A DNA stretch of 64,000 nucleotides, taken from the NCBI GenBank assembly GCA_034336665.1, contig CM067570.1:22463002-22527001 (forward strand), written 5' to 3'. How positions within the stretch are numbered: position 1 is the stretch's first letter; the number at the start of each line of letters is the position of its first letter. The position numbers and the translations under genes are program-made. The notes beneath the pieces are model-generated. The model was not told where the DNA came from. It saw nothing but the letters and a program-made list of their open reading frames with translations, and searched no databases. Below, piece after piece: positions 35,382 to 47,402 of this stretch. The stretch is from Luscinia megarhynchos (taxonomy: Eukaryota > Chordata > Aves > Passeriformes > Turdidae).

Positions 35382-35660
35382 CTTTCACAAAGAGCTGTGT
35401 TGTACATGAGGCACTGCCAGCATCATTTGTGACCACACAGGCATAGTCCCCGCTGTGGCCTGGCTCCACGTTGTACAGCTGCAGCTGTGCCACAGACTCA
35501 TGAAGAGAGATGGAGCAGTTGCTGTCTGGCACCAGCTCCCTGATGCCTCGGAACCAGGTCACTTTGAAGGGAGTACTGCCCTTGATGTGGCTGGTGAATG
35601 TCACATGTGATCCAGGCAAAACTTCCTGGGGATCAGGTGTCTTCACAAAAGAAGGTGGTT
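35382..35660 (-). CDS. TTN: Titin Ig exon, 10-Ig super-repeat B position 6
   Basis: EPPSFVKTPDPQEVLPGSH; FTSHIKG without B-strand Cys; VTWFRGI; GDYACVVTN. Confidence 0.92.
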
Positions 35661-35884
35661 CTAATGATCATGCAAAGAAGTGGAAGAGGGAGAAAGATGT
35701 TAATAGGAGGGTCTCTGTGGGGAGGAAAATGAGCAGGTTTAAGTCAGAAATAAAAAATAAAAGAAACCACAGGAAAAAACCCCAAATCAAACAAACCATG
35801 AAAAGAAACCATGGGAAACCAAAGAAATAAAAGAGAAGAGGAAGAAGAATTTTGTTGAAGGCATGGCAGTATCCTTCCACTGAC

Positions 35885-36172
35885 CTTGTACAGTCAAGAA
35901 GGCACTGCATTCATCAGATCCAGCCACGTTGGCTGCCACACATGTATATGACCCTGTATCTGTGACATCCAAGGCATTCAACTTCAAAGCACAAACATTA
36001 TCCAAGAATGAGATTTCATATTTTTCTCCACTAACAATCTCATTCCCATCTTGAAACCAAGACACAGATATGGGAGCTGTGCCAGACACTTTGCACTCCA
36101 GCAGCACAGAGGATCCCAGCACCCCATTTGTCTCCTTTAGTTTTCTTGAGAATGAAGGAGGAACAAGGCGAT
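35885..36172 (-). CDS. TTN: Titin Ig exon, 10-Ig super-repeat B position 5
   Basis: DRLVPPSFSRKLKETNG; LECKVSG, VSWFQDG and GSYTCVAAN. Confidence 0.92.
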
Positions 36173-36296
36173 CTAAGTAGAACAGGGCAGAAGAATAGGA
36201 AGACAAGTGTTGAGGTTTCGTTTGAGGGAAAGAAAAGGGGAAAAAATAAAAGCTTTCTTTAAAGACAAGAGTGAACAATAAAGACATAGAGCTGAC

Positions 36297-36575
36297 CTGA
36301 AACATCAACTGAAGAAGTGCAGCTGCTGTCCCCCACCTCATTGTGCACCTCAAAAGTATACAAGCCCCTGTCTCCCCTGTCTGCAGAAAAGACTTTCAAA
36401 GTGGATATATTGTTGAAAAAGGTAATTTGGTATTTGCGGTCACTCTTTAGCTCTCTGCCATCTTTGTACCACTTGGTGATCAGCTCAGGTGTTCCTCCTA
36501 CTTTGCACTCCAAGGTAAAAGGATTGCCAGCCATTACTGTGATCGGCTCAGTCTTCTCTAAGATGACTGCTGGTT
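36297..36575 (-). CDS. TTN: Titin Ig exon, 10-Ig super-repeat B position 4
   Basis: EPAVILEKTEPITVMAGNP; LECKVGG, TKWYKDG and GLYTFEVHN (no F-strand Cys). Confidence 0.92.
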
Positions 36576-36721
36576 CTGAAATAGGAAGGGAGGAGTCTGT
36601 GTGTCACAAGGAAATCTACTCACAAACTTGTGAGCACAGGGTGTAAGCGGAAGGCAAAGGCTGGTAGAGCCAGCTGTGCAAGCTAAGACACAGTACCTAC
36701 AGTGGAGTAGGCTATACCCAC

Positions 36722-37003
36722 CTAGGACCTGTAAAAAGGCAGAGCACTCCCGCATGCCAGCATCATTTTTGATCTGACAGATGTATTTTCCAACATCAGT
36801 TCCCTCTGCACTGGCAATCTCAAGAGTTGCAATGTTGTCCATAAACCACATTTGAACATTTTCACTCTCCCTAATAACTTCACCCTTATCCTTGAGCCAG
36901 ACAACAGAAATTGGTGGGGATCCTTCCACTACTGCCTGCAGGGCTGTTGGCTCCCCGATGAAGATTGCAGTGTCACTCAGCTTCTTGGCAAACCGTGGAG
37001 GTT
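36722..37003 (-). CDS. TTN: Titin Ig exon, 10-Ig super-repeat B position 3
   Basis: EPPRFAKKLSDTAIFIGEP; LQAVVEG without B-strand Cys; VVWLKDKGE; GKYICQIKN. Confidence 0.92.
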
Positions 37004-37118
37004 CTGATAGCACAAACAAGGAGGCAGAGGACAGTTAATCATACATGCTTGGTTGTAAGAGCGACAGCCAAGAGATCAAGAAAAGAGGGCAGTGATGTTG
37101 ATCCTCGAGCATACAAAC

Positions 37119-37397
37119 CTTTGAATTTCACTGGGCAGGTGCAAGTGTCGCTTCCCACCTCATTCATAGCTTTGCATTGGTATTCTCCAGTATCTTGAGA
37201 TTCCAAATTGAGAATATGAAGACTGGCTACGGAGTGCTTTGCTGTCACCTTGAACTTCTTGCTGCTCCTGACCTGCCTCCGGTCCTTGAACCAAGCCACC
37301 TCAAAGGGTGGGGTCCCTGCTATCTCGCACTGCAGGATAACATCTGAGCCTTTAAGAGTGTCCACAGGGCTTGGCACCTTGCTAAAAACAGGCGGTT
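37119..37397 (-). CDS. TTN: Titin Ig exon, 10-Ig super-repeat B position 2
   Basis: EPPVFSKVPSPVDTLKGSD; LQCEIAG, VAWFKDRR, VRSSKKF and GEYQCKAMN. Confidence 0.92.
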
Positions 37398-38107
37398 CTA
37401 TAAAAAAAGAATCACATCATAATGTGTGAGCTTCCTTCTCTGGGTGGGTTTCTGGATAGTAGCAGGAAGCAATGTATTCAGGAAGGGAGCCTACGCTTAT
37501 GTTGTAAACACATATTTAGCTTTTAAATATGTGGCCTCACATCTAAAAAAATCCCAGCACTCAAGAGTCCAAAGGGCAGAAAATGTGATACTTTTGCACC
37601 TGTTTGGAAACAATGCTAGGTGTTCTTCCCCCAAAGCCACGCTCCCTGCACTCTAGGGTCACATTCCATCTTACATTCCATCTTTCTTCCCTGCTCTTTC
37701 TAGTCAGGAAAGCTACAGTCAGTAAAGCTCAGCTACACAGCCTCCTCTTCCGTCTTAAATTTCATTCTTCTCTGTATCACTGTGTATAAAAAGGAGGCAG
37801 AGGAATGGCTGAAGAATATTTCCAGCTCCCTCACCAAGCCTGGTATTCCATCTAGTCCATGCTTTCATTGTGATCTGAAAGTCTTGCCTTGCTCAGCCTG
37901 CAACTGACTTAAATGGGGAGACGAGGGAATGACTGCACAGTGCTGAACACCCACGACTATTTCCTGCCTGATCTCTGCTGCTTAAACACAGCAGCACTTA
38001 AATGCAAGAGCAGCTGCAGAGACACCGGCCCAGCAGCCAGCAGCTGCTGCAGCAGCAGTGGGACGTGCAGCCAGGGATTCTGGTGGAGTGCAGAGCCATG
38101 TGCTGAC
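37398..38107 (-). other. Intron
   Basis: About 710 bases between positions 1 and 2 of block B. A short CAG-rich run lies near 38041-38056 next to the donor side. Nothing else was recognised. Confidence 0.65.
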
Positions 38108-38389
38108 CTTTCACTGTGACTGACGTGCTGCAGCTGGCTGTGCCTGCAGAGTTGGTGGCTTCGCAGATGTAATCCCCAGCATCTGCAGCACTGGCACCCA
38201 AGATGGTCAGCGTTGCCACGGAGTCCACAAAGGACATGTGCAGCCTGTCGCTTGCCTGGAGTGCCTGCTCGTTCTTGTACCACACGATTCTGATCTCTGG
38301 TGTGCCACTGATTTTACATTCAAGCTGAGCTGTGTCCCCCTGCTTCACGAACCGCAAAGCTTCAGGCTTCTTGATGAACTTGGGAGGTT
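38108..38389 (-). CDS. TTN: Titin Ig exon, 10-Ig super-repeat B position 1
   Basis: EPPKFIKKPEALRFVKQGD; LECKISG, IVWYKNE and GDYICEATN. Confidence 0.92.
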
Positions 38390-39274
38390 CTGCAGAACAG
38401 AATAAGTATGTAGAGAAGGACAACATACCTGTTTGCCACGTGAAATCTACAGTGCTGAGCAAGAGTTCTGGGAGGCACAAGAGTACTACAGCACAAAAAT
38501 AAAATTGTTACAGAAGTTGTGTGCATCCCCAACCTGAGTTTCCTCTCAAGGAAATACAGAAGATGAAGAAAAGAAGGCAAAGACAACAATTAAAACTATG
38601 TTCTGCCAGCTTTAGACCCTGCTGCATCAGACAGTTGAAGCTGTAAAAGATACAGAAAGAATGGTTACTCCACCCAATGGAAATTTTGCTGTTACCTTTG
38701 AGTGGTAACAAGTAACAGGGTTCGCACACCACCATGAAAGATTTGACAAGCCCTTCATCCCTGGGAGCAACAGAACCACGGTAGGGATCATTTCACTTGC
38801 TTACACAGCCTTAAAGTATATTTTTGCATGAAGAAATTAAGTGATTCATAGTCTAGATTAAATAAAAAATTCAGAACTCCAACTGAAATCTTTAGCAAAT
38901 TCAAAAGAGTCACCTATTCAGGCCAACAAATGCAAGGTAGAGCTGTATTTACTAACCATTTTCCATATAGCAATTGCTCTGAGTGACTACCACAGTGAGT
39001 ATAGTTTAACTATTAAAATAAAAAGCAGTGTGAGTGCAACTCTCCATACAAGCAGGTTCACACAGGTACCTTTCTCCATGAAGATTTTGCAGGCACAAAA
39101 GACTCCTGCAGTTACACAGTATGATGGGAGGTGGTCATTACATGATTAATGTCTGCAGTCTGGAAAGCTACTTTCTATATATATCTAAACTAGGAATGGT
39201 GAAAGATCAAAGACAAAGAGATCTCTTTACCCCCCCAAAAAAAAGAAAATGTACAAGCAAAGGTGACTTAATAC
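38390..39274 (-). other. Intron between first and second 10-Ig blocks
   Basis: About 885 bases and longer than introns inside the block, as expected at a duplication boundary. No coding or repeat content was recognised. Confidence 0.7.
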
Positions 39275-39562
39275 CTTTGACACTGAGTTGGGCTGAGCAG
39301 AAGTCTTTCCCAGCTTCATTACTAGCTTGGCAAGTATATTGCCCAGAGTCTCCTTTACCCACTCTGAGCACTCGAAGGTGAGCTGTGTTGGCTGTGAATG
39401 TAATATTGAAATTTCCTCCAGTTCGGATCTCCCGACCATCCTTGGACCACGTTATGTGTATAGGCTGGGCTCCCGTAACATGACATTCAAAATCAGCACT
39501 TTCTCCAAAAGGCACATCAATAGATTCTGGTTTGATGTCGAAGACGGGTGCTTGCTTGGGTT
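39275..39562 (-). CDS. TTN: Titin Ig exon, 10-Ig super-repeat A position 10
   Basis: EPKQAPVFDIKPESIDV; FECHVTG, ITWSKDGREIR and GQYTCQASN. Closes the first 10-Ig block. Confidence 0.92.
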
Positions 39563-39693
39563 CTAGAAACACAAGAAAACCATGTAATGCTCACACCTCA
39601 GAAAGAACTAGTCCAACACACAGATACCATTTCATGCATGAAATAAGAGAGAGGAGCCTGTGATCCAAGTAAAAGCCTTATAAGCCAACACAC

Positions 39694-39981
39694 CTGCCAC
39701 TGTGAGCCGAGCACTCGAGGTGGCAGTGCCCACAGAATTGGTGGCTGTGCAGGAGTATTGCCCAGTGTGATTCATCTCGGTTCGCACCAGCTGCAGCACT
39801 GCAACGTTATCTACAAAGGATGTGTGCACGCTGTGGTCATCCTTGAGCAGCACACCATCTTTGTGCCAAGTGACAGTAATGGGCTCTGAGCCATTGAGCC
39901 GACACATAAGCTTAAGGGGCAAACCAGCAGGGTGCTCGATGTCCTTTAATTTCCTTGCAAAGGAAGGTGGTTGTTTGCGTT
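39694..39981 (-). CDS. TTN: Titin Ig exon, 10-Ig super-repeat A position 9
   Basis: ERKQPPSFARKLKDIEH; LMCRLNG, VTWHKDGVLL and GQYSCTATN. Confidence 0.92.
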
Positions 39982-40083
39982 CTGGAAGAAAGTAAGTAAA
40001 GGATAAATACATGCTAGGAAGCAACTTTTTTTACAGTTTTGAAAGAGAAAAAGCAATTTAGCAAGTTAATATAAAATCATCAC

Positions 40084-40362
40084 CTTGGACTGTTAAGAGA
40101 GCCTTTGTAGACGCAGTTCCTACACTGTTTTCTGCCTTGCAGATATATTCTCCACTGTCGTTGCTAGCCACTTTGTTGAAAATAAGTGTAGCAACATTGT
40201 CTTTAAAGAACACTTTATACTCAGGAGTAGACCTGAGTTTTGTATCACCTTTGTACCAAGACACAGTAATTTCAGGTGTTCCAGCAACGTGGCATTGCAA
40301 TGTTGTGTAAGACCCAACTGACACCTCAAGAGGTTCCAAGTGTGTAACAAAGTAGGGAGGTT
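40084..40362 (-). CDS. TTN: Titin Ig exon, 10-Ig super-repeat A position 8
   Basis: [36 protein letters not shown] and GEYICKAEN. Confidence 0.92.
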
Positions 40363-40462
40363 CTAAAAAAAGAGAAGCAATTAGTCAGGCTTATTGTGTG
40401 CCAGGTTTTGGAAAGCATACACTTGAAAAATGGCAAGGAAAAGAAGCAAAGGGAGCACAGAC

Positions 40463-40741
40463 CTAGGGTAGAAACTACAGCCTCACAAACATCTCTTCCT
40501 GCCTCATTTTCGAGATAGCAAGTGTATTCTCCTGCGTCTTCTTTGGTGCTGTCAAGTATTTCCAGGATGCAGGATTTCTCTGTGGTGGTGATGCTACACT
40601 TCTGAGATTGTGTGATGGTGTGGCCATTCTTCTTCCATGTCACAGAGATGGGCAGGGTGCCTGTGTAAGTGCCCTCTAGGATGATGGGCTTGCCAGGCTC
40701 CACATACTGATCACTCAGTTTCTTCACAAAGACAGCTGGCT
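40463..40741 (-). CDS. TTN: Titin Ig exon, 10-Ig super-repeat A position 7
   Basis: [27 protein letters not shown] lacks the B-strand Cys; VTWKKNG; two extra Cys in QKCSITTTEKSC; GEYTCYLEN. Confidence 0.92.
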
Positions 40742-40839
40742 CTAACAAAAGGTAAGCCACAAATGTTGAGCGCAACGTGCCAAAAGGAGAGAAGGAAACA
40801 ATAATTTAAGGTAAATGAAGAGACATCATCTTTACAAAC

Positions 40840-41118
40840 CTTTTACTGTAAGGTGTGTTGTACAATTTACCCTGCCAGCATCATTAGTCACTAGACAAGT
40901 GTACTCTCCGCTTTGGGGAGGAGTTACATCAAATAACTCAAGCTCCACAACGGACTCCTCCAAGTAGATATTGCATTTGTCCCCTGGCACAAGTTCATTG
41001 GCCCCTCTAAACCAGTTAACCTTAAAAGGAGGGGTTCCTCTGACAACGCATGTGAAAGTGATGCTTGTGCCTGGCAATACATCCAGAGGCTCTGGGGTCC
41101 TCTCAAAAGAAGGTGGCT
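40840..41118 (-). CDS. TTN: Titin Ig exon, 10-Ig super-repeat A position 6
   Basis: EPPSFERTPEPLDVLPGTS; FTCVVRG has a B-strand Cys, unlike the same position in the other two 10-Ig blocks; VNWFRGA; GEYTCLVTN. Confidence 0.92.
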
Positions 41119-41324
41119 CTAAATAAACAAAAGAAAAAGATAGATAAGACAAATTGCTTCAGCATAGCTCTGGTATTTCCACACACCTACTGAAGATAAA
41201 GAGCAAAATCTTTATTTTTCTGTCAATAATTTTCCCCAAGAATATTTACAAAAGACTGCAGATAATTTGAAGAGAGAAAGAGAAAAGAATAGCTCAGAGA
41301 GTTTCCTGACCACCATATACCCAC

Positions 41325-41612
41325 CTTGCACAGTCAATACAGCGCTGCATTCATCTGAGCCAGCTGTGTTGGTAGCTTTGCAGGTGTAAGTGCCAGTATC
41401 TGAGTGGCTCAGTGAATTAACTTCTAAAATACATAGGTTATCTGAAAAGGAGATTTGATGTTTTTCTCCACTGACTAGCTTAAGTCCATTTTGGAACCAG
41501 GCAACAGAAATAGGAGGTGAACCTGACACTTTACATTCCAGCAGTGCTGAGGAACCCAGAACACCAGGGGTTTCCTTTAGTTTTCTTGTGAAAGAAGGAG
41601 GAATGATTCGGT
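41325..41612 (-). CDS. TTN: Titin Ig exon, 10-Ig super-repeat A position 5
   Basis: [31 protein letters not shown] and GTYTCKATN. Confidence 0.92.
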
Positions 41613-41737
41613 CTGCATAAGAAAACATAATAAATCCATGGTTAGAGAGAAAATTAATAAAGGAATGGAAGAAAGGACAGAGAATATGGCCAAACAAAAG
41701 CTTTTATAAAAGGTAGAAGACAAGATACCCAACCAAC

Positions 41738-42016
41738 CTAAAACATCAACCGATGCTGTACAACTGCTTTTCCCCACGTCGTTTTGCACAGCAAAAGTGT
41801 ACAATCCACCATCTTCCTTTTCTGCATCCATAATTTTAAGTGTAGATACATTATTGAGGAAAGTGATCCTGTATTTTTGGCTGCTGGTCAGTTCTTTGCC
41901 ATCCTTGAACCACCCAGTGGAAAGCTGTGGTGTGCCTGCTACTTTGCATTCCAAAGTACAGGCATCTCCTATTGTAACTTTCATTGGCTCTGCTTTCTCT
42001 ATAATGACTGCAGGCT
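41738..42016 (-). CDS. TTN: Titin Ig exon, 10-Ig super-repeat A position 4
   Basis: EPAVIIEKAEPMKVTIGD; LECKVAG, TGWFKDG and GLYTFAVQN (no F-strand Cys). Confidence 0.92.
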
Positions 42017-42497
42017 CTGGAAGGAAATATGGGTAACATGTATGGTTAAAACAGGGTTTGATTAGTATTAGCTATAAGTATTATAGCATTATGGGATGGG
42101 GCTTACACATTTGACATTAAGTAAATTTTGATTTGTTGGGGTGTGGAGTTTTTTACAGCTGTTTTTCCATCCTTTCTATTATGCTAAACTGCAAATTTCA
42201 GATGCTTTCCAAAGTCAGGTAAAAATATTTTAAAATATTTAAAATAATTTTGAAGTATATTTTCATTTAAAATTTAGAATAATTTAATCTCCCTCTCTGA
42301 GCAGGCATGAGCAGGAAACAAAAGAAATACAGAGTGGTGCCTTTAAACCCTATTGCTGGACAACTAGAAATATGGAACTTGACTCCTGCTTGATAGGGAG
42401 AGAAGAATTCTTTATTTTGCTTGTATACAGCTGATACTAAATAGCCAAGTTTCTAACTTTAAAAAGAAATTTCCATGAATTTGTGCTTTTTACCCAC
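42017..42497 (-). other. Intron
   Basis: About 480 bases, AT-rich with a run of TTTTAAAATATTT-like sequence near 42228-42260. No feature was recognised. Confidence 0.65.
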
Positions 42498-42779
42498 CTA
42501 GAATAGTTATGGTAGCCATACATTCACGGCTTCCAGCATCATTTCTGATCTGACAGGTGTATTTTCCAGCAGTGCTTGTCTCTGTGCGCACAAACTGCAA
42601 AGTTGCAATATTTTCCATAAATGTGATCTTTGTGTTCTCACTTTCTCTGATAACTTCCTCTTTGTCTTTAAGCCACTGCACAGAAATTGGCTGGGAGCCC
42701 TCCACTCTTGCTTGTAACTCTACTGGTTCACCAACTACAACAGTCATGCTGTTTATTTTAGTCAAGAATTTTGGTGGTT
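42498..42779 (-). CDS. TTN: Titin Ig exon, 10-Ig super-repeat A position 3
   Basis: EPPKFLTKINSMTVVVGE; LQARVEG without B-strand Cys; VQWLKDKEE; GKYTCQIRN. Confidence 0.92.
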
Positions 42780-42887
42780 CTGAAGAAGAAATACACAGTT
42801 ACAGTAAATACTCACAGTGTTTCTGCAAAGAAGAGCAGTGCAGCGCCCTTGGGAGCACTGCAGAAGGCGCATGTACCAGTACTTTAC

Positions 42888-43166
42888 CTTTCAGCTTCAC
42901 AGTGCAAATACAAGTGTCACTTCCTACGTCGTTCTGTGCCTTGCACTGATATTCGCCGACATCTGCAGCTTCGACGCCAAGAATGCGAACGCTCGTGTGG
43001 TAGTTTTTGGCTGTAACCTTGTACTTCTTACTACTGCGGATTTGTCTCCTGTCTTTGTACCAGGCGACATCAAATGGAGGTGTTCCTGAAATCTCACATT
43101 CCAGGCTAACCTCAGATCCTTTGACAATGTCTACTGGAGAAGGCTTCCTGCTAAAGACAGGAGGTT
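42888..43166 (-). CDS. TTN: Titin Ig exon, 10-Ig super-repeat A position 2
   Basis: EPPVFSRKPSPVDIVKGSE; LECEISG, VAWYKDRR, IRSSKKY and GEYQCKAQN. Confidence 0.92.
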
Positions 43167-43755
43167 CTAACAAGGGAAGAAAGGAGCATTTAGAAAGTAG
43201 TCTGAAGCTCTTTGATCGACAAAGAGTCTACAGATACCAGCTTCTAGAAAGCAGGACTGCTGAGAATATCTACAGGATGAGCAAGACTTCGCTCATTTTC
43301 TGGGTACAATATGAAGTGAGTCTGCACAAAGGTGAGCATTAAGAGCCCTTAGCTCCCCTTTAGAAAAGGTAAACAGAGGGGTGACCTTTGGCAGAGAGGG
43401 TACAGGTCTCATTTAGCTGGTAGTTATCTCCCATACAGGGTACAAAAATTACACTAGTCAGTTTGTGTCTGTTCTTTCTCTTTGTATTTCAGCTCCTTGA
43501 TATAGCAATTCTCACTACGAACTGTCTTGGATATTAAAAAATATAGCATTGGGGAAAAACTAGCTTAGGGCTCATCTGCATCACCTCTCTTGTTTAGACA
43601 CGAGCAGAGAAGATGAGGGGGCATCAAGAAACAAACGTGGCATGAAGAACAGGGCAGTCCTGAAATAAATTAAGTTCATATTCCTCTGTATTTCTAAGGG
43701 ATACACCCACCAGGGGAAAAAGAGGATGCAGTCAGAGAACAAGAGGACAGCTAAC
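43167..43755 (-). other. Intron
   Basis: About 590 bases between positions 1 and 2 of the first 10-Ig block. Nothing exon-like or repetitive was recognised. Confidence 0.7.
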
Positions 43756-44037
43756 CTTTCACTGTGACTTTGGTGCTGCAGCTGGCCTTGCCGGCAGGGT
43801 TGTGAGCTTCACAGATGTAGTCACCACTCTCATCAGTACTGAGATGATTCATTTCAAGCACGGCCACAGAGTCAATGAATGATGTCCGGAATTTTTCACT
43901 GGCAACAATTTCATGGTCATTTCTGAACCACACTACTTTCATCTCTGGAGATCCACTTACTTTGCACTCAAGCCGGGCTGAGTCACCCTGCTTGACTACC
44001 TTGGCTGCCTCTAGCTTCTTAGCAAACTTGGGGGGTT
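43756..44037 (-). CDS. TTN: Titin Ig exon, 10-Ig super-repeat A position 1
   Basis: EPPKFAKKLEAAKVVKQGD; LECKVSG, VVWFRND and GDYICEAHN. First member of the first 10-Ig block. Confidence 0.92.
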
Positions 44038-44245
44038 CTAAAAAACCAGAAAAAGTGGGGTCAGGACTGTCTGAATTAATACTGGAGAGAAAATAGGTGG
44101 GAAAAGAGTCAAACAGCTGTGGGTTGCAAACACAGGGTAGGGAATTCACTCGGCAGTGTATCAAAGATCACCAAGGTGGGCTTGACAAAAAGGAAGGAGA
44201 AGAAGGAGACAAAAAGATAACAACACAACAAGAAAGAGTGCACAC

Positions 44246-44524
44246 CTGTTACCATCAGTGTAGTAGTGCAAGAGTCACTGCCAACGTCATTTGAAACGTG
44301 GCAAGTGTAGTGCCCACTCCTAGAAGAATCCACTGAATAGAGGGTTAAGAACCCAGTTGAACCTTCAATCCCAATGAAACAAGTTGGACCAGATACAAGT
44401 TCTAAGTCTTCTTTGAACCACTTTACTGTAAAAGGTGGTGTTCCCTTCAGTGTGGCCTTGAACTCCACTGTGGAATCTGGTATGGCTTGCTGGCTTTCAG
44501 GTTTTACTAAGAAGCTTGGTGGCT
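44246..44524 (-). CDS. TTN: Titin Ig exon, 6-Ig super-repeat C position 6
   Basis: EPPSFLVKPESQQAIPDS; VEFKATLKG without B-strand Cys; VKWFKED; GHYTCHVSN. Last of the 6-Ig blocks. Confidence 0.92.
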
Positions 44525-44705
44525 CTGCAGTTTTTAAGAAAAAGACACAGTTACATGTCTAAGAATGAAGAAAATCAGTGATGCAAGCATGGAGACCAAG
44601 TTTTCAGCAAGTATTAAGATATATAAGAGTGTTATATTAGCATAAGATTTAAGGTATTTTTCCCAGCATTTATCATAGATAAGAAGTAGTAAAAGAGTTT
44701 CAAAC

Positions 44706-44993
44706 CTTTCACAGTCAGGACAGCACTGCAAGAATCGTTTCCAGCAACATTAGAGACACTGCATGTGTAATTTGCACTGTCTGCCAGCTCTAGGTTAGCA
44801 ATCTCGAGTGACATAGTGTTCTCATGGCACAGGCTTCTATATTTTGCACTGTCAGTTATCTCTTTTCCATCCTTAAACCATTTTGCAACAATGGGGAGTG
44901 ACCCAGAGACTTTGCACTCCATTTGGATAGAAGATCCCAGAATGGTATCCTTTTTGGTTAGCTTTTTGATAAATACAGGAGGAATTGATTGAT
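44706..44993 (-). CDS. TTN: Titin Ig exon, 6-Ig super-repeat C position 5
   Basis: DQSIPPVFIKKLTKKDT; MECKVSG, AKWFKDG and ANYTCSVSN. Confidence 0.92.
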
Positions 44994-45092
44994 CTGCCCA
45001 ACAAAAAAATAGCAAAAACACTGGTTAACTTCTTGTTTATCTTTCACAGAGATTATTTTTCATTCCCTCCGTGATGGATTGGCAATACAAAC

Positions 45093-45371
45093 CTAGCACA
45101 GTCAGAACAGCTTCACAGGTGCTACTTCCGAAGTCATTTTCAACCTTAAAACTGTATGTACCACTATCCTCCTTTGATACAGGTTCAATCCTGAAACTGG
45201 CCACATTGTTTTCAAAGCTCATTGTGTAGTATCTACTGGGCAGGAGCTGCTTGCCATCTTTGTACCATCTTATTCGGAGCTCTGGTGTCCCAGCCACAGT
45301 ACACTCCAAAGTCACGGGGTCTTTTTCAGTGACTTTAAGGGATTTAGCCTTTTCTACGATCTGTGCAGGCT
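45093..45371 (-). CDS. TTN: Titin Ig exon, 6-Ig super-repeat C position 4
   Basis: EPAQIVEKAKSLKVTEKD; LECTVAG with GTYSFKVEN, so the F-strand Cys is absent; IRWYKDG. Confidence 0.92.
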
Positions 45372-45465
45372 CTGAGATACAAAGAGCATAAAAATTACAG
45401 CAGTTAGCTACATAGATAGGGAACTGACTTTCCAAGTACTCATCAAGGTTACACCTTGTACACAC

Positions 45466-45744
45466 CTTGTACAAAAAGCAAAGCAAAGCACTTCTCCACG
45501 CCAGATTCATTCTTTGCCTGACAGGTATATCTCCCTCTGTGGCTGAGGTCAACATTAGCGAGCTTCAGTGTTGCCACGCTGTTCTCAAAGGTAATGTGGT
45601 GGTGCTCATCATCTTCTAGTATTTTCTCATCTTTTATCCATGACACAGATAGGGGTTGAGCACCTGCTACGACGCACTGAAAGAATGCATCGCCTTTCAA
45701 AATGCTGGTGACGTTCTCCAGCTTCTTGACAAAGGATGGTGGCT
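45466..45744 (-). CDS. TTN: Titin Ig exon, 6-Ig super-repeat C position 3
   Basis: EPPSFVKKLENVTSILKGD; FFQCVVAG keeps the B-strand Cys that the other two 6-Ig blocks lack here; VSWIKDE; GRYTCQAKN. Two donors, CAAG|GTGTGT and CAAG|GTGTAA, lie 11 bases apart; the upstream one keeps phase 1. Confidence 0.91.
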
Positions 45745-45886
45745 CTGTGGTGTGAGTTTTGTTTGTTGTTTGGAAGAGAAGTCGTGGAAAGGGAAAAGGA
45801 GAAAAAGAGATCATATGAAGTAATCCCAGTTGCTACACTTTAGCTGGGGCATGTAATGTTTGAGGTGTGTTTCCTAGAGGACTGAC

Positions 45887-46165
45887 CTTTTAAGCGGAGT
45901 CTTGTGCTGCAAGAACAGCTCCCACCTTCATTTGATATAATACACTGATATTCACCAACATCTGAGACGTCACAGTTAGTCACATTCAGAGTAAATACTG
46001 ATTCTTTGGTGGAGATGGCGTATTTCTTGCTGCTGAACATCTCCTTATTGTTCTTCAGCCACTTCACCTCAAATGGAGGGGTACCAGTCACCTCACACTC
46101 TAGTGTGGCCTCTGAACCCTTCACTACCTCGGTGGGACGCAACTCCCGAACAAAGGTTGGAGGCT
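45887..46165 (-). CDS. TTN: Titin Ig exon, 6-Ig super-repeat C position 2
   Basis: EPPTFVRELRPTEVVKGSE; LECEVTG, VKWLKNN, MFSSKKY and GEYQCIISN. Confidence 0.92.
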
Positions 46166-46286
46166 CTATAAAGAAGAATTAGGGGAAAGTAGATAGTAAC
46201 CTTAAATAGTTTTGATGGGGGAAGAAGTATCTCCTACTTCCTCACCCCAGATATGTGACAGAGATGACAAGATGTTCAAAACCAAC

Positions 46287-46568
46287 CTTTCACTTTCAGC
46301 TCGACGCTGCAGCTCTCACTACCTGCCTCATTGTGGGCTTCACAAACATAAATCCCACTGTCTGCCACTCTGGCTTGAGTGACTCTCAAAGTGGCTAAAC
46401 CATCTACGAAGGAGATGCCGTATTTTGCTTGGTCAGTCACTTCATTCCCATCCAGGTACCATGTAATGTGGATCTCTGGCGTGCCTACTACCTGGCACTC
46501 AAAAGTGGTGGACTGTCCTTCACGCAATGCTACTACAGAAGTTGGCATCTGAATAAATCTGGGGGGCT
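46287..46568 (-). CDS. TTN: Titin Ig exon, 6-Ig super-repeat C position 1
   Basis: EPPRFIQMPTSVVALREGQ; FECQVVG, ITWYLDG and GIYVCEAHN. Opens the third 6-Ig block. Confidence 0.92.
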
Positions 46569-46736
46569 CTAGAAGATGGACAGAGAAGTTGAGGTTTTGT
46601 AACATTCAAGGTAGGAATGAAAAACCCCAGAATTTAAAGAAAAACAAAAAGGCTAAAAGGCTTTCTCCCCCTCCCATCAAAACTGCCCAGATAAATCAGA
46701 ACCAAAAATCCAAAAACAGAAGATTGGGTTGCACAC

Positions 46737-47015
46737 CTTTTACAAACAGAGTTGCTTTGCAGGTTGCAGTGCCCACATCATTGCTTATCTGACAAGTGTA
46801 GTTCCCAGAATCAGATGTCCTAGCTGAGAAGAGTTCCAGAACACTAGAAGTGTCGTCCTTCCAGACAGATCGACTGGCTCCAGACAGGAGCTCCTGGCTG
46901 TCTTTAAACCACTTTATCTGCAGAGGCGTAGACCCTTTCACCAGTGCTTTGAACTGAACCCTAGCATTGGGCACAACCTCTTGAGACTGGGGTTTTTCCA
47001 CAAAATATGGCGGTT
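46737..47015 (-). CDS. TTN: Titin Ig exon, 6-Ig super-repeat B position 6
   Basis: EPPYFVEKPQSQEVVPNA; VQFKALVKG without B-strand Cys; IKWFKDS; GNYTCQISN. Confidence 0.92.
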
Positions 47016-47114
47016 CTATAACATGCAAAAAGGAAGAAAGGGGATTACTCTGAGATGGGGAAATCTAAAATTATAAATGAGAGACCTAACACAAGACAAA
47101 GTAGGAACTCAAAC

Positions 47115-47402
47115 CTTTGACTGTTAGGAGCCCGCTGCATTGGTTGCTTCCTGCTTTATTTGTTGCTTCACAAGTGTAAGAGCCACTGTCTGTGCCTTCC
47201 AGTTTATTTATTTCCAGAAAAGCAGTATTATCATGAAAAGAGTATTTGTGCTTTTCACTTGCTGTTATTTCTTGGCCATCCTTGTACCACTGGATACTTA
47301 TAGGATGCGAACCAGACACTATGCACTCCAGGTGGACAAAAGACCCCTTAATGCTGTCCATTTTCTTGAGTTTCTTGGTGAATTTAGGTGGAATAATGAG
47401 AT
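47115..47402 (-). CDS. TTN: Titin Ig exon, 6-Ig super-repeat B position 5
   Basis: DLIIPPKFTKKLKKMDS; LECIVSG, IQWYKDG and GSYTCEATN. Confidence 0.92.
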
